Assembly (NCBI GenBank): GCA_016785225.1
Contig: JAFBJZ010000372.1
Coordinates: forward strand, 248,001 to 312,000
Direction of reading: 5' to 3'
DNA length: 64,000 bases
DNA from: Psettodes erumei
Taxonomy: Eukaryota; Chordata; Actinopteri; Pleuronectiformes; Psettodidae
Of this stretch, positions 37,777 through 50,040 are shown in pieces. The position numbers and the translations under genes were made by a program. The notes beneath the pieces are model-generated. The model had not been told where the DNA came from, searched no databases, and saw only the letters and a program-made list of their open reading frames with translations. Position 1 is the first letter of the stretch; each line of letters opens with the position of its first letter.

Positions 37777-37778
37777 CA

Positions 37779-37834
<56 letters not shown>

Positions 37835-37841
37835 TGCACAT

Positions 37842-37896
<55 letters not shown>

Positions 37897-37940
37897 CACA
37901 CACGCACACACACACACACGCACATGCACGCACGCACACA
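37703..37940. repeat. large compound CA microsatellite (about 235 bp)
   Basis: Nearly continuous CA repeats interrupted by CG, TG and GCGC steps, with similar 'CGCACATGCACATGCACAC'-type blocks recurring. This is the largest repeat array in the window. Long His-Thr and Cys-Val open frames on both strands are artefacts. Alternating purine-pyrimidine DNA of this length is strongly Z-DNA-prone. Confidence 0.95.
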
Positions 37941-38058
37941 GCAGTGGTTGGTTTCCTGGCAGAGGATAATGGCAAAGAGAGGTTTTAGTATTCAGAGAGA
38001 GGGAGGGAAAGGGCGAGCTGGCTTCAGAAACAAAGCAGCCTGTTCGTGACTCTCTCCG

Positions 38059-38060
<2 letters not shown>

Positions 38061-38099
<39 letters not shown>
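38061..38099. repeat. (GT)16 with GCGC tail
   Basis: GT array ending in GCGCGC. Confidence 0.93.
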
Positions 38100-39282
38100 G
38101 TGCTGTATATGACCTGATATCATTTCATAGATGTGTTCATGTCTGCAGCTGTGTGTGCGTAGTGTCAGAGTAGTGAGTGTGTGTAGCGTAGGTATCACTC
38201 CTGTAACAGTCACATGACTGTGGGGACATGTCTTCCTCATGTCCCACGGGGACAGAAAGCGAGTGAGGAGGTGTTTTAACGTTAGGCAGCGTGCTTGTGT
38301 GTGCAGTTCAGAGTGTTTCTCCTTCAAACGTGTTTGTTAACGTTGCTGTAAGCGAACACACACATGAACCTGACGCGAGTCGGACACACTTCCATGTAGC
38401 TGTGTGAAGGAACGTAGAAACAACAAGAACCTTCCTCTCTGCTTTTAGACATGTTTGATTTGAGGCATCACTAATGATGTACAGTAATTCTTGGGTGGCG
38501 CTTGTTTTTCTTCTTCATCATCCGTCTCCGTCCTTCTCGTTCACGCCTCCTTCGTTCTCTGTCTTTCTTTGTTTCCCTCCGTTGCTCCCTGTCCTCCTCC
38601 ATCCTCTCCTCCACCTCTGAAATTGTAATGGTGACAGTCATCAGCACAGTTCAGACACTAAGATGAGTTATAATTTTCGAGTGCAGAACTAACCTGTAAT
38701 AATGTGGGGCAGCCATCCACTGGGAAGACATGACTGTGTGGTTTTTCTTTTTTACAATAATTACTCTGCAATCATAATAATTAACGGTCGCACTATTTCT
38801 TCTTCTCTGGCTCCCTTGTTACGTGAAGTGATCATTTTGATGTCGGGCTGAATTACCTTCTCTCTATTTATTTACACTTTATTACTCTCATTGCATCACA
38901 TTTTATTAGACTTTATTACCTCTGAGCAACATGTCTCAGACTGCGTCTCATTGAGGGGAAGTGTGTGTGCGTTTGTTCGTCACAGTAAATTAAACTCCTC
39001 CACGATTGTCATTTCATCAGCCACATAACGTGAGAATAGATGAAGTCCCATTAAATTAAATTAAATGTGGCTTTCCCTGCTCTGTTGTTCCTTTACACTT
39101 TGTGTGACATCAGAAATGAAACTTTTCTGTTCCTGTTGCGATGGTTCCGCCTGTGACATTACTGCACATAAACAAGTTCTTTGGGATTTTGTAGTTTTGA
39201 AGCCAACTTTAATTGAGAAAAATTAAATAAAGAATCAGTGCATGTCTCTTTCGACTGATGTTATGTGGGAATACTTAAAAAA
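38100..39282. other. non-coding stretch
   Basis: Unique DNA with A/T-rich parts (38750-39080) and ATTA/TAATTA words; no gene seen. Confidence 0.45.
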
Positions 39283-39303
39283 ACACACACACACACACAC
39301 ACA
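39283..39303. repeat. (CA)10 microsatellite
   Basis: Uninterrupted CA array. Confidence 0.9.
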
Positions 39304-40614
39304 ACAAGGTGGTGATTAATCAAGCTGCAGTAACTCTGGTCCATTGTGGGTTTTCCCACCTAAGTTGTCAGTTGTGTTACTTTAACAAATGGTTTCTCTC
39401 ATTCGGGCCTGCTTTCATGCAGTGAATTGGATTTTTTTCTTTGGCTCAGCTTCTCTGGGGGTTTGCAGCAGCCCGACCTGATTCAGGGAGGCTCTGATTA
39501 CGTGTGCATCCTCCACCACGGGTTCCCGTGGCACCCCTGCTGTTTTTATTGTTGTTTTTTTTCCCGTTTCGATTCCTCTTGTGATTGGAAGTGATGTAAT
39601 GGGAAGTGGCAGCACAAAATGGGCGGTTTGTCTGCAGCTGGAGGTGGAGAAACTATCTTTATTGATAGACCAGTGGGTTTTTTGAGGGCTTTTTCAGGTA
39701 TGCGTAAAAGCCACTGTAATATTTTAGCTTTTTATTTCAAGCATGTCAAAATGGTGAACAAAGCTAAATGGAAATATATCTGCCCAACCTTCATCTGCAA
39801 ACTGAAGCACCTTTAATCCTTCAAGCACTTTTCTGCTTCCAGTCTTTGCATTTGCAGAATACAGACATGAGCCCCGTGACCTTGTCATCTCCAGGGATGA
39901 AAACAATATCACTTTTTCATTTCTCCCTCTCAACCTCAAGGGTTTTCGCCCAACAATCCCCACTGTGTGCTAATGCACACTGGCAGCTGCAGTTTACTGG
40001 ATGAAGATGACTGAAGCATAATCAATATTCCTCCATTAGAAAGACCTAACATCCCCTCCAATGTCCAAAAGACAGATAATCAATGAGCCCGACCTGGATG
40101 GCTGACATGATGTTGCTCCTTCTGTTGGATCGTCTTTTTTGTGCAAAATTCTTTTGTCCATGTTTACGAGTTTTTGTCAAAATACACCAAAGATGTTTAA
40201 TTTTGAATATGTAGTAAGTAACATGGTGATGCAACATTGCGGACCCGCCCCTGACGTGCATATAGATGGCGTCTAAGCCAATGAAAACACAAGGTTCTTT
40301 TTGTGAGGTGATTACACACTAATGATAACATGGTTATAAATATTATATTCCATATTTGCTCATAGATTCTTTAGTTAAATCCATTTCACATGTGGGTGAC
40401 TCCCAGTAAAGCATGATTTGGAAAAATAAGAAATTAAATTCACGACATCATATGTAGTAAGTTAATACGACGTTAATACAATTAAACAGCTTCAGATTAA
40501 ATCTATAAATATATGGTAGATTTCAACCAATTGTAGTTAAAGCTGAAACCATCCAGTGAGTCACTCGACTGAGAGCTTCATTGTCTCACTGAAGAGTCTT
40601 CATCGGCTCTCGCT
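39304..40614. other. non-coding stretch
   Basis: Contains an ATG-to-donor segment at 39619-39697 (see findings). Otherwise unique DNA, A/T-rich towards 40300-40520. No gene seen. Confidence 0.42.
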
Positions 40615-40618
40615 CTGT

Positions 40619-40654
<36 letters not shown>
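40615..40654. repeat. (GT)n microsatellite with CG steps
   Basis: GT array interrupted by two GC steps near its start. Confidence 0.92.
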
Positions 40655-40774
40655 AGTTGGTGCTGTGCTGAGCTCAACACACTTGAATCCCTATAAACCC
40701 TATAAGGGGCTACATTCCTGTGTGCGGCGCCTGCTGTGTGTCATCTCTAATGACTTCTGCCTGGATACAGTGGA

Positions 40775-40781
40775 GTGTGTC

Positions 40782-40818
<37 letters not shown>
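40775..40818. repeat. (GT)n microsatellite
   Basis: GT array with two CTGT interruptions at its start. Confidence 0.92.
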
Positions 40819-40819
<1 letters not shown>

Positions 40820-40986
40820 GGTCGGGCCGGCAGAAGACCAATGTGGAGTTAAAGGTATGTGTGCGTGAGTGTGAAGAGACACAGCGATCCATAACGAGGC
40901 TATAATTGATGATGACTTGACGAGGACTTGACTCAAGTGTGTGTCCGGATGTGTCTGCGTGTTTGTTAAAGAATTGTCCTTCCTGG

Positions 40987-41009
40987 CACACACACACACA
41001 CACACACAC
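40987..41009. repeat. (CA)11 microsatellite
   Basis: CA array followed about 20 bp on by a ten-C run. Confidence 0.92.
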
Positions 41010-41569
41010 CGACTGCACAGTTTGCCACTGCCCCCCCCCCTTCTCTCACATCTATTTTCCGCCGTGGAAACTTTTCTCCTGGAGCGTTGTCAACAACTCG
41101 AGGACGTGACTCCGTCTTCCACCGGAGGCACTTTGTTCCAGTTTTGGATTCCTGGTCGCGGATCCTCCTCCTCCTTCTTCTTCTTCTCCAAAAAAAACCA
41201 AAACAAACCTGCAGAGTGAGGTGACAGTTTTCACTGGGCTGCTGCAGGGGAACAGAACAGAACAAAACTTTCTTTTAGAAGCTTCTCTGCACTTTTGTGC
41301 CACATTTGTCGTTGATGTCCAGAGACGTGTGGCCTCAGCTGAACTTTGCTTTCCACATTATTACCACAAAGAAAGATAAGTCGTGCAGATCCAGCAGGCC
41401 GGGAAATAAGGAATGGATGATTGAATTGTGCATGTTTGAATGAATTTAAATCACAGCGCTGATGAAGAAAAGGAGTCAAAGCTCCCTCTCCTGTAAGTTC
41501 TCCTTCATTCCGTTATAAATCATCTCCTCAGGCTCCCACTATTTATTTCCCTCCCTTCTAGTTGGGTGA
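41010..41569. other. non-coding stretch
   Basis: Holds a (TTC/TCC) patch at 41160-41190 and unique DNA; no gene seen. Confidence 0.42.
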
Positions 41570-41755
41570 TTGTGGAGCTGTCATCCTCCTCCTCCTCCTC
41601 CTCTTCCTCTGGCTTCTTCCCCTCCTTCCTGCCATCCATCTCTCTCTCTTTCTCAGTCTTTTAATTTCCCACACTCACGCCGTCCAACTCTCCTCCTCTT
41701 CCTCACCTCTTGTTATTCCTTCTGACTCGCTTTCTTTGTTGCCCCACCCCCACCC

Positions 41756-41794
<39 letters not shown>

Positions 41795-42020
41795 CTGCTT
41801 TCTCCAGTTCTCTTCATCAACCCTCTACTTCCTTATCCTTATGACGGATTATCTCTCCCCGGACTTTCTCTTCGATTTCACATCTTTTCTCCACCTTTTC
41901 ACTTCCTTTCTTCTTTTCAGCGTGGTTCTGTTTTATGACTCCCTGCTCGCTCGCTCTCTCTCCCTTGCTCTCTCCCTCTCTCTCTTTCTCTCTCTCTCTT
42001 TCTCTCTCTCTCTTCTTTGA
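41570..42020 (+). repeat. polypyrimidine tract with embedded (AC)17 and (TC)n arrays
   Basis: About 450 bp of C/T-rich DNA containing AC 41759-41792 and a TC array at 41950-42014. The 152-codon Ser/Leu-rich plus frame and Glu/Arg/Lys-rich minus frame are composition artefacts. Confidence 0.9.
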
Positions 42021-42213
42021 ATCTTTGAATCGCTCGGAGCTACAGATTCTTCTCTGCAGTGCAGATTTTGTCAGCCCACACCCACAGTCTCTTTCCTCCA
42101 CCCTCCGTCCATCCCTGCATCATCCAGACGTGGCCGCGGGGCGATAGCGCTGCGGGTGGTGATGAATCAATAATGACGATTTCAAGTAAACAGCAGTGTT
42201 CAAAAGCAGCCCC

Positions 42214-42247
42214 CCACACACACACACACACACACAGACACACACAC
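42214..42247. repeat. (CA)n microsatellite
   Basis: CA array with one GA interruption. Confidence 0.92.
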
Positions 42248-42455
42248 CACCCTCACCCTGAAAAAGAAAGAGCTCATGGGAGCTGTAATAGTTTAACACA
42301 AACAATACAATAACAACAATAATTGCTTCATATGTTGACATGAAATGTTGTTCACATTCACCACATATTGAACTCACAGGTATCTGTCGATACAAGGAGA
42401 GCACCCCCCCATACACACACATACGAAATATATGCACACAACTGTGCCTGGCATG

Positions 42456-42460
<5 letters not shown>

Positions 42461-42498
<38 letters not shown>

Positions 42499-42500
42499 GT
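42461..42500. repeat. (GT)n microsatellite
   Basis: GT array with one GC interruption. Confidence 0.93.
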
Positions 42501-42706
42501 TTGCCTCAGGCCTCTTGTTTCAGCTCTGAAAAGGTGACAGCTGATGGAGTGTGTGATTACCAAGGTGCGGCGGTGGCGGCACGCACCAACACAAACGCAC
42601 ACGCACAGTAACACTGTGTAATGAGGACAGCATTAGTTGGCATGGAGAGAAGGCAGGCCCATTGTAATTACAGACTGAAGAGATGGATGGCTCTCAGTCC
42701 CCCCCA

Positions 42707-42708
<2 letters not shown>

Positions 42709-42739
<31 letters not shown>
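42709..42739. repeat. (AC)15 microsatellite
   Basis: CA array after a C-rich run, followed by GGGA units. Confidence 0.93.
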
Positions 42740-42749
<10 letters not shown>

Positions 42750-44826
42750 GATGAAAGAAAGAGAGGAAAGTGAAGGCTTCATCAGTGAACACACACACAG
42801 GATCCAGGTGTTGTTTCCTGTTTTAATCTGCGTTTCTCCTCGACGCTCGTCCGTCTCCTTCCTTTCTTGTCGTTGTGTTTTCACATCAGTACAGATGTTT
42901 GTAGCACCTCGGGTTATTTTGGCTCTCAGTCGCAGTGACAGATTAAAGTACATTGTTTTTGTTCGCTCACTCGTGAGCTCCTTTCCACTTGTGATTTGTC
43001 GAGTGGAAGAGTGAAATCATTTAAAACTCAGGCTGAATCTCGGTCAGCGGCTCCTTATGGGTTTGACGTCGCTTTTGTACAATTTTGTGAGAAGTTTTAT
43101 TTTCCATGTGGAGACGCTGTTCAATCTCAGTGTAGTCGTCTCCTCTCCGGAGCTCCGGCATGAACGAGGCATCATTCAGCCGACACGACTGATGTAATAA
43201 AAGTGTAATTAGCAAAACTCCAAGGGAAGCATTCATAATGTGTGACTGTGTGCAAAGAGTTGGGGAGTCAGGGCGATTAAGCCTCGTTGTGTCAGGCACA
43301 TCATCGATGCACGCTGTTTATTACCATAAATCTTCATGCTTTGTGACTTTGAATTTCTCATTTCATGAACCTGTTGCGTGTTTATGATCTGAGCGAGATA
43401 GTGCGTCATTATGTGACTTTGTTTAAAGCATTTCTTTAGACTGAAATGTTGCAGGTCTGAGTCATTATGCGGGTTTTCGCCCGGCTGACACGATGTACAG
43501 ACGAAAAAGCTCCTCTCTCAGCCGAAGACCTGCTGAGCTGCTGCTGTTGCAGGAAACGATATCAAGTGTTTGGTTGGTGTAATGACGGAGCAGAGAGAAA
43601 ACAGGAAGTTCAGGAGGGAAAGCCGGGAGAAACAGGAAGGAGGAGAGGAGTAACGACAGCGCGCGAAGACAGCAGGAAGTTAGGAACGCCCTGAGGCAGC
43701 GAAGAAGAAAATGTTCTTGGAGTTCAATCCGGGTTACGTTTCCTCTCCGCGGGGGTCGAGCACTGCCACCGCGCATAATTTATTTAGTTCTCTGATCACT
43801 CTCAATTAAAAACTCCCAAGGAAATATACAGTAAAGTTCTTTCACGGTGAGCCAACTGAGGTTAAAGTCATCGAAGCTCTTCACCCTCAGATCATCTGTT
43901 TAGGTGAACTGAAGTGAGACATCACACTAATAGCGTTTTCAGGCTCAGCATTTATCACGTCGCGCCGAGGGAGCGTTCATTTAACGGAGACAGTCAAATA
44001 TGGCCGCCATCGCCAGCTCATTAAACATCACTGTGATTAACTGAACAAAAACGAGCCGCTGATGATACACGTGTATCATATCGCACCTACACAGATACGG
44101 TGTGATGGTGTGTCGAGATCACGGCGCCTTTATGTTAAGGGATAAAATCTTCGAGAGTGTCGGTCGAGCGCACAAGCCAGACGACGGCAAGTATTTTCGG
44201 GTGCTTCCTGCAGGACCACAAGGCGTGCAGGGCAATTTTCAAAATGGCAAATGAAATGGCACTGAAGAGTTTAATGAGGGGGCAAATAAGCACCCACCGG
44301 TTTTATTGGGCATAGAGACGATCGATCGGATGAAATCATCCAGGAGCGAAACGAGACAAAGAAAACTGCAGACGGCAAATTAGGAGCTGCTCCTGAAGTG
44401 AACTCCTCTGCCGCTCTGCATTCAGCTCATTGTCCCAGCAGGACTGAATTACTCCATTATGTCTGGAGCAGTTTTGTCGTGGACAAAAAAAGGTAGAACA
44501 TATATTTATTCCAGTGTTAACTGCGCCATTACTGAACTTTCTGTTTAGCTGATGGTGTAATTCAGGCCAATTACTCCCATATATTTGTTCTTGCGGTAAG
44601 TACAGAGTGTGATTCCAGTTCTGACAGGTATTATTATAATAACCAGCAGAAAAAACAGTTCTGAATTTGAAATTGTACTGATCTCTGGCACATGGGGGAA
44701 AAAAAGTCATGTGAATGCACATGTGTCTGTTCAAGAGTAAAAATAAATTATAGCAACTCTGCATGAAACAGCAGCGTCTGAAATGTACTGGTCGTTGGTA
44801 CGTAATGATGTGTGAAAACCTCTAAT
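42740..44826. other. non-coding stretch, partly complex and repeat-free
   Basis: 43150-43340 and 43960-44120 are complex, repeat-free sequence with ATTA-type words. The 142-codon minus-strand frame at 44336-44764 is not repeat-derived but has no recognised domain. No gene assigned. Confidence 0.4.
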
Positions 44827-44842
44827 GGGGGGGGGGGGGGGG
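44827..44842 (+). repeat. (G)16 homopolymer
   Basis: Sixteen consecutive G residues. Such a run can fold as a G-quadruplex and is also error-prone in sequencing, so its length is uncertain. Confidence 0.9.
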
Positions 44843-46734
44843 TCTATTAACTTCTACAGTAGAGCTTCTTCTTGGCCAGCAGACTGATAAAACCAGAATA
44901 TATTTATAATAACATAAAACCAAGTCAAAAGTCAGACCTGCATAGTTAAGTTAAATTAGTGACCTTGTTTCTCAAATTGTTTTTTCGTAATAAGAGCACA
45001 AACTTCAGTGCCAGATATGTTGCATATAATGTGGAACAGTAACACAACAGAGCTGTGATCGAGGTTTAGAGCGCGACCGGTCAGTCAAATGAGAGTAAAG
45101 TGCAATCACACACAGAGAAGTGTGTATAAATACAATGAATGTCTGCAGCAGGAAAATACAGGCGATGAACAACCTCACAAATATCCATTGTGCGTTTCTT
45201 TCCCTCTCTCCTGTCTCGTCCACTTCCACCCTGATCATTGATGAACATTTCCCACAAGGCCTTTCGACAACCCTGGAAGCGTCTGTCGCCGCGTGGCGTT
45301 CAGCTGTTTTGACAGTCGTTGGTCGTCGTCCAGAAAAATCCAGCTTGCTCCAGAATCCTAAAAGACGTGTTTCATTTTCTCTTTAATGGAGAAATTAGAT
45401 AGATATGGGATAAAGCCCTCCACGGGCGGGCTTGGCAGGATGCAGCTCAGCAGCCGGGGGATTTGGCATCAGCAGCTTGTTGTTGTGCCCCCCCCCCGCC
45501 CAGGCCCCGCCCCCCTGCACCGCGTCTTTCTAATCTCATCTAACGCGGCGTGTTTATATGAAATAGATGATCCGTGGACCGACCTGCTGCTGTTACAGAC
45601 CAATATGTTGGTTGCTGGGAACAAATTGTTTTCAGCTCTCCATCACTCTGCCTTCCCAGTCCCACCATCACGCCTTCCAGTACGCTCGGCTGAGCTTCTC
45701 TCACATTCCCAGCAACCGCTGCGAGATTACTGCTGAATGTCAACTAAATGGCTTCCACTCAGCCGTGTTCTCCTAATCTGTGTTGGGGTTTTTTTTCACG
45801 GCATGGGGTGTGATTCACGGGCGAGGACGGGTTAGTGGAATTTGTTTTATGATGCATTGTTTCTTGAATGACATGATGGAGGGGCAGTGGAGGGTAAAAG
45901 CCTGCTGGGTCTTTATTCCACACACAAGGTGGGGGCCGGGGGGTTTAACATACTGAGCTCAACTATATTTGTGCAATTTCTTTTAGCGCCCAGATGAAAA
46001 AAAAACCCACTTCAGGATGCGTGCAGAGGAATAACAACGGTGACTCTCGATAGAAAATCTCATAATCCACATCCAGATTAATTGATGGATTAGTTAATGA
46101 TCACCCGATGACCACGCCTCCCTCAGACGCTGTCGGCCCTTCACAGTACAGGGTCGGTAATCAAATACCTGTTGGCTTTCTCATGGTTTAAAATGGCATT
46201 AATGAAAAGTAGAAGACATCAAACAAAGTTTCTGCCTTTTCTGACAAAAAAGCATTTTACCACTTCTTGTTAATGGGTTTTCTCGGCTTCAGGGTGACAG
46301 CTGAGTACAGCCCCCCCCCCGGAGTTTGCTGTACGATCTGGCTGACATAGGAAGACACCATAAAATGCATTCATTGTTTTTATAAGCTACAACAGCACAA
46401 TTTTCCTCTGGGCTTCCTCCTGTGGTTGCAGCTTGACAAACCCATATAACCCACTTTTTTTTTTTAAATTTTATTTTTTTCTGCGATGGAATGCATGAAA
46501 GAGGGAAGAATTATTTCCATCAATATCAGTTGCCAACATAAGATGTGCGGTGCCTCCAGCCAGCAGCAGGCTGTCGTACATGCTGTAAATCTGTTGCACA
46601 CAGGACATGCCCAGTGAGTCACATATACAGTACCCTCATGTCATTTATTTTTCATCATTTAGCTCTCGGGGACGACGATATACGCCACAGCTCGTTATCT
46701 CGAGTGTCTCGTAAATGTCGATTATGGCACTTAC
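44843..46734. other. non-coding stretch
   Basis: Unique DNA with C-rich runs at 45489-45515 and 46311-46320 and a poly-T patch at 46455-46480. 46075-46200 is complex and repeat-free. No gene seen. Confidence 0.42.
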
Positions 46735-46864
46735 CTGCAGCGGCGAGCTGACGACTGATGCCGCTCACTGGGGGAGGAAGGTTCCAAGCTGGGCTCTCCA
46801 TCTGTCTGTGTCAGGTCACCACCTTTAATGTCACTTAAATACAGTTTTCCACGAAGAGGAGACA
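46735..46864 (-). CDS. candidate internal coding exon (130 nt), unknown protein
   Basis: On the minus strand an acceptor (CTGTCTGATTTCCAG) ends at 46865 and a near-perfect donor, CTGCAG then GTAAGTGCC, follows 46735. The frame with two leading bases is open for 42 codons and leaves phase 2. The predicted segment is hydrophilic: a Gly/Asp part, then GEPSLEPSSPSERHQ and a basic Arg-rich end. The donor is among the best on either strand. The pyrimidine tract before the acceptor is only moderate. Not recognised as any family; if real it lies opposite in sense to the plus-strand candidates. Confidence 0.28.
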
Positions 46865-48089
46865 CTGGAAATCAGACAGTGAACATCAGAGAGGATGAAA
46901 TCAGTACGGCGACTGGAGCAGCCGTGGATACAATCCTCTGCAGCTTCACATTGATCACGACAACATGAAACTCTGAGAGCTCTGTGGAACGTACGCTGTA
47001 TGTTTTTAAATAACTTTTATTCTAATGCGAGTTCCCGGTCAGTTGTCGTCGTTAGAGCTCAGCAGCTGCTGCCGCCTCATTATCGCTCAGAAGTGTATAT
47101 ACTCATACATTATATGTATGTATATATAGGAAAATCACTTTTAATATCGCCCCCGCTTCATATCCATTTTTACAAACGGGCCATCTGTGAGGCGTGCGCG
47201 CACACACACACACACAGACACACACTCAGGCCCAGCCCAGAGACGCTGTTTATATTTGCATAAATCAGCAGCCTCGCAGCACATTTCTGTGGGGCAGGAG
47301 GAGGAGATGTGATATTGTGTCGAGCAGCGAGAAGAGATGGATTAAAGGATCAGATTTCAGGGAGCTTTTCGTTGTTCTGTAATCCAAAACCGCTTGTTGT
47401 ACAATGATCTGATCTGGATTCTGAACTGTTTTAATGTCTTCTCTCTCCCCTTTCCATTCTTTTTTTTCTGTTATATAACCAGTTTACTTTAATGGAACCG
47501 TTTTATATTTCCTCTGTGAGCACTTACTTTAACACGAGAGAAACCGTCGATGGGAAGAAATAAACCCTCGAAAACAAGCTGACTTGCATAAATACGAAAA
47601 AATCACTTACGCTGGCGTGTCACTTTAACTGCACTCACCGAGCGCTGCTCCTGCATGTGGTTATCCAGTCAGCCAATCACGTGGCAGCAGCTGATACAGG
47701 TCAGGAGCTTGGGTAAATGTTAACATCTGACCTCGCTGAGTTGGAGCGTGGCAGCTGGTGTCAGGCGGACTGGTTGGAGTTGTCCTGAAACGAAGAGCGA
47801 TGTGGAAAAACAACAAACCATCCGTCCATCCACATCCACGTGGGACGGTCGGACAGGTCGGAGCTCACAGGAAGGCTGCGGTAACTCAGATATCCAGTCT
47901 TTACAATCTGCTGCAAAGCAGTAAAGCTCCTCAGGATGAACAACAACCCTGAGGCGGATGGGCCGCAGCAGCAAAAAAAACCACGTCAGGTACGGCTCCT
48001 CTCGGCCTGTAACAGAGATGCGAGGCTCAACAGAGAGCTGAGCTTGGTCTGATTAAACCAGGTTTCTGCTGAGGCTGCAGAAGTCATTT
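46865..48089. other. non-coding stretch
   Basis: Short CA arrays at about 47201-47225 and unique DNA. Two further minus-strand donor-like sites (about 47605 and 47635) have no matching acceptor or open exon. No gene seen. Confidence 0.42.
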
Positions 48090-48273
48090 TCAACAGTAGT
48101 CCAGGCTGGGGGTGGCGGTGGTGTAACGGCGTGGGGGGGGGGCTGTTCTCCTGGCACGCTCGAGCCCCTTAATACCATTCAATCAGGGTTTGAATGCCGC
48201 AGCCGGTCTGAGTGTTGCTGCTGACCGTGTGCTTCCCTTTGCCATCATAATATTCACACAACTTCTTCATGGA
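48090..48273 (+). pseudogene. Tc1-like transposase fragment (decayed)
   Basis: The plus strand reads as a diverged Tc1/mariner-superfamily transposase. Degenerate landmarks run in order: a Trp/Gly-rich stretch at 48105-48135 (GGTGGTGTAACGGCGTGG), a C-rich 'GCCCCTTAATACC' block, then an open frame from about 48190 translating LNAAAGLSVAADRVLPF, which lines up with the family segment just before the conserved DNAPCH motif. The fragment ends before that motif, so the second catalytic Asp and the final acidic residue are missing. Upstream parts need frame changes to align and stop codons are present. No inverted repeats were found. Family assignment is by recognition of the motif order. Confidence 0.7.
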
Positions 48274-49976
48274 CGTTTCATCGACTACATCGTTCATCTA
48301 CGGTCGCTAAATACGATTTTTTCATTTGTACTTATTGTCTCCTTCTTCTTCTCCATCTTCTCTTTCTTCTTACTTATAATCATTATTAATGCTACAAGTT
48401 ATAGAGTAACAGTAGTATTTTGGTCTTATTTAGTGTCAGCCGATGGCAGTCGATCTTCGGCGCTCATTATCTTCCTCCCACAGTGTTTCCACCGTCTCAT
48501 TTCTTCACGCGGTCCCAGATGAGCTCTCGTCTACAAAGCTCAGATGAAACCGATCCGTCAGTCGGGCCAACGCCTGTGAAATCTCTCCTCTGCCTCCCGT
48601 AAAGATCCCGCTCTTTCCTCCTCCTCAGCATCTTTTACTCCATCTCTCCTTTTATCTTCCTCCATCTGAAAATAAACCCAGTGGTTGCGTCTCTCCTGAG
48701 ATCACGGGTAATGTGCTGTAACTGACCCGTCTTTGAAATCACGATATCGCATCTCATCTCTTTCATCTAAAAGAGGTGAGCACCGTGTCACGGCTGTCAG
48801 TCAAACTGAACAGCTCCTCGTCCGTCAATCCTCCTCCTCTTCCTCTCATGCCGTCATCACACTGAGCCAGGTGCAGATTGACACTGTAATTCTGGCCGGG
48901 ACTTCGACCAAATCCTCTGAGTCAGGACGTCAGGAGTCAGGGCGGCTCTCAGGGTGTGAAGTCTGCAGCGTGAAGAGAAAAACACATGATGCACTGGTTA
49001 AAATTAGGCTCCAGCTGTTGGACTTGTTCAGGTGGATTTGACTGTTGCAGCCTCGTCGCAGTGCTGGATATGCTCTCAGTTGGCACTTAATTAGATACAC
49101 GGAGCTAAAACGGACACGGCGATAAATCGTCCCTTCATTAAGGTTATAGTGTTGAATTTCTGTCGTAGCTATTTCAGAAAGGTGTCGATTCAAGTGTCTG
49201 TTTGTGATGCTGTTGAGGTGTCTTGTGAATGTGTTGCACATTCATTAAACTCCCATTGTAACTGTGTTTGTCTTGTTTAATTCAATTGATGTCGGTCATG
49301 AGGGGGAGCTTTTCTTAAATCGCAAATATATGTGTATATACAGTTTGTGCAGCATTGCTAAAAAGCAGAAAAATTGCAGAGCAGTTTGTTTATTATACTT
49401 TTATTTGCACTAGAAATACAATCGCATACTGCAAAATGTGATATGACTGATCACGCAGAGGCATAAATCTGCCTTAGTGCACAATATAAACTCAATATAT
49501 CCTCACAGGATAATTCAGCAAACACATTATCCTGGAAGTAGAGGAAATCCATCTCTGTGGATCGAGGACTGTGTAAATAAAAAAAGACGTGTAACACAGT
49601 AAAAAACAGAGAATGAATAAAAAGCAGCATGGGCTCCTCATCGAGCTGCGCCTGGTTCCGCCCGAGACCCTGCTCAGTCGCCAGTATTGAACTCACTAAA
49701 TAATTCAGCGGTGGCTTTGACTTCCGAGAAGAAAGAAGAGGTCGGAGGGTTTTCAGCTCTTTCTCTTATTTTAATAATGTTTGATATAATTATAACTCAT
49801 AAATTAAATGGATTCAGCGCCGCGTTGGTTTGAATTGCAGATGGTAAGTGAATAAGTGCATCATTTCACACTCACCACAAATGTGTGTGTTACTGGTATT
49901 CCATAATTGACCAAGTTCTTGTTGAGAGATGAAAGACTTCACACAGCATACTGTTAATGGGTCGAAGGAAGGGCTC
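48274..49976. other. non-coding stretch
   Basis: Unique DNA including a C/T-rich patch at 48330-48370. A GCAGATG|GTAAGTG donor-like word lies at about 49845 with no exon before it. No gene seen. Confidence 0.42.
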
Positions 49977-50040
49977 CATCTATCTATCTATCTTTCTATC
50001 TATCTATCTATCTATCTATCATCTATCTGTCTGTCTGTCC
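49977..50040. repeat. (ATCT)n then (GTCT)n tetranucleotide array
   Basis: ATCT units with one TTCT interruption, shifting to GTCT units at about 50026-50039. Confidence 0.95.

Noticed and set aside
37457..37988. Several His-Thr and Cys-Val open frames up to 172 codons on both strands
   Set aside because: Translations of the compound CA array; repeat frames stay open regardless of coding.
41562..42101. 152-codon Ser/Leu-rich frame and its Glu/Arg-rich minus partner
   Set aside because: Product of the pyrimidine tract and TC array.
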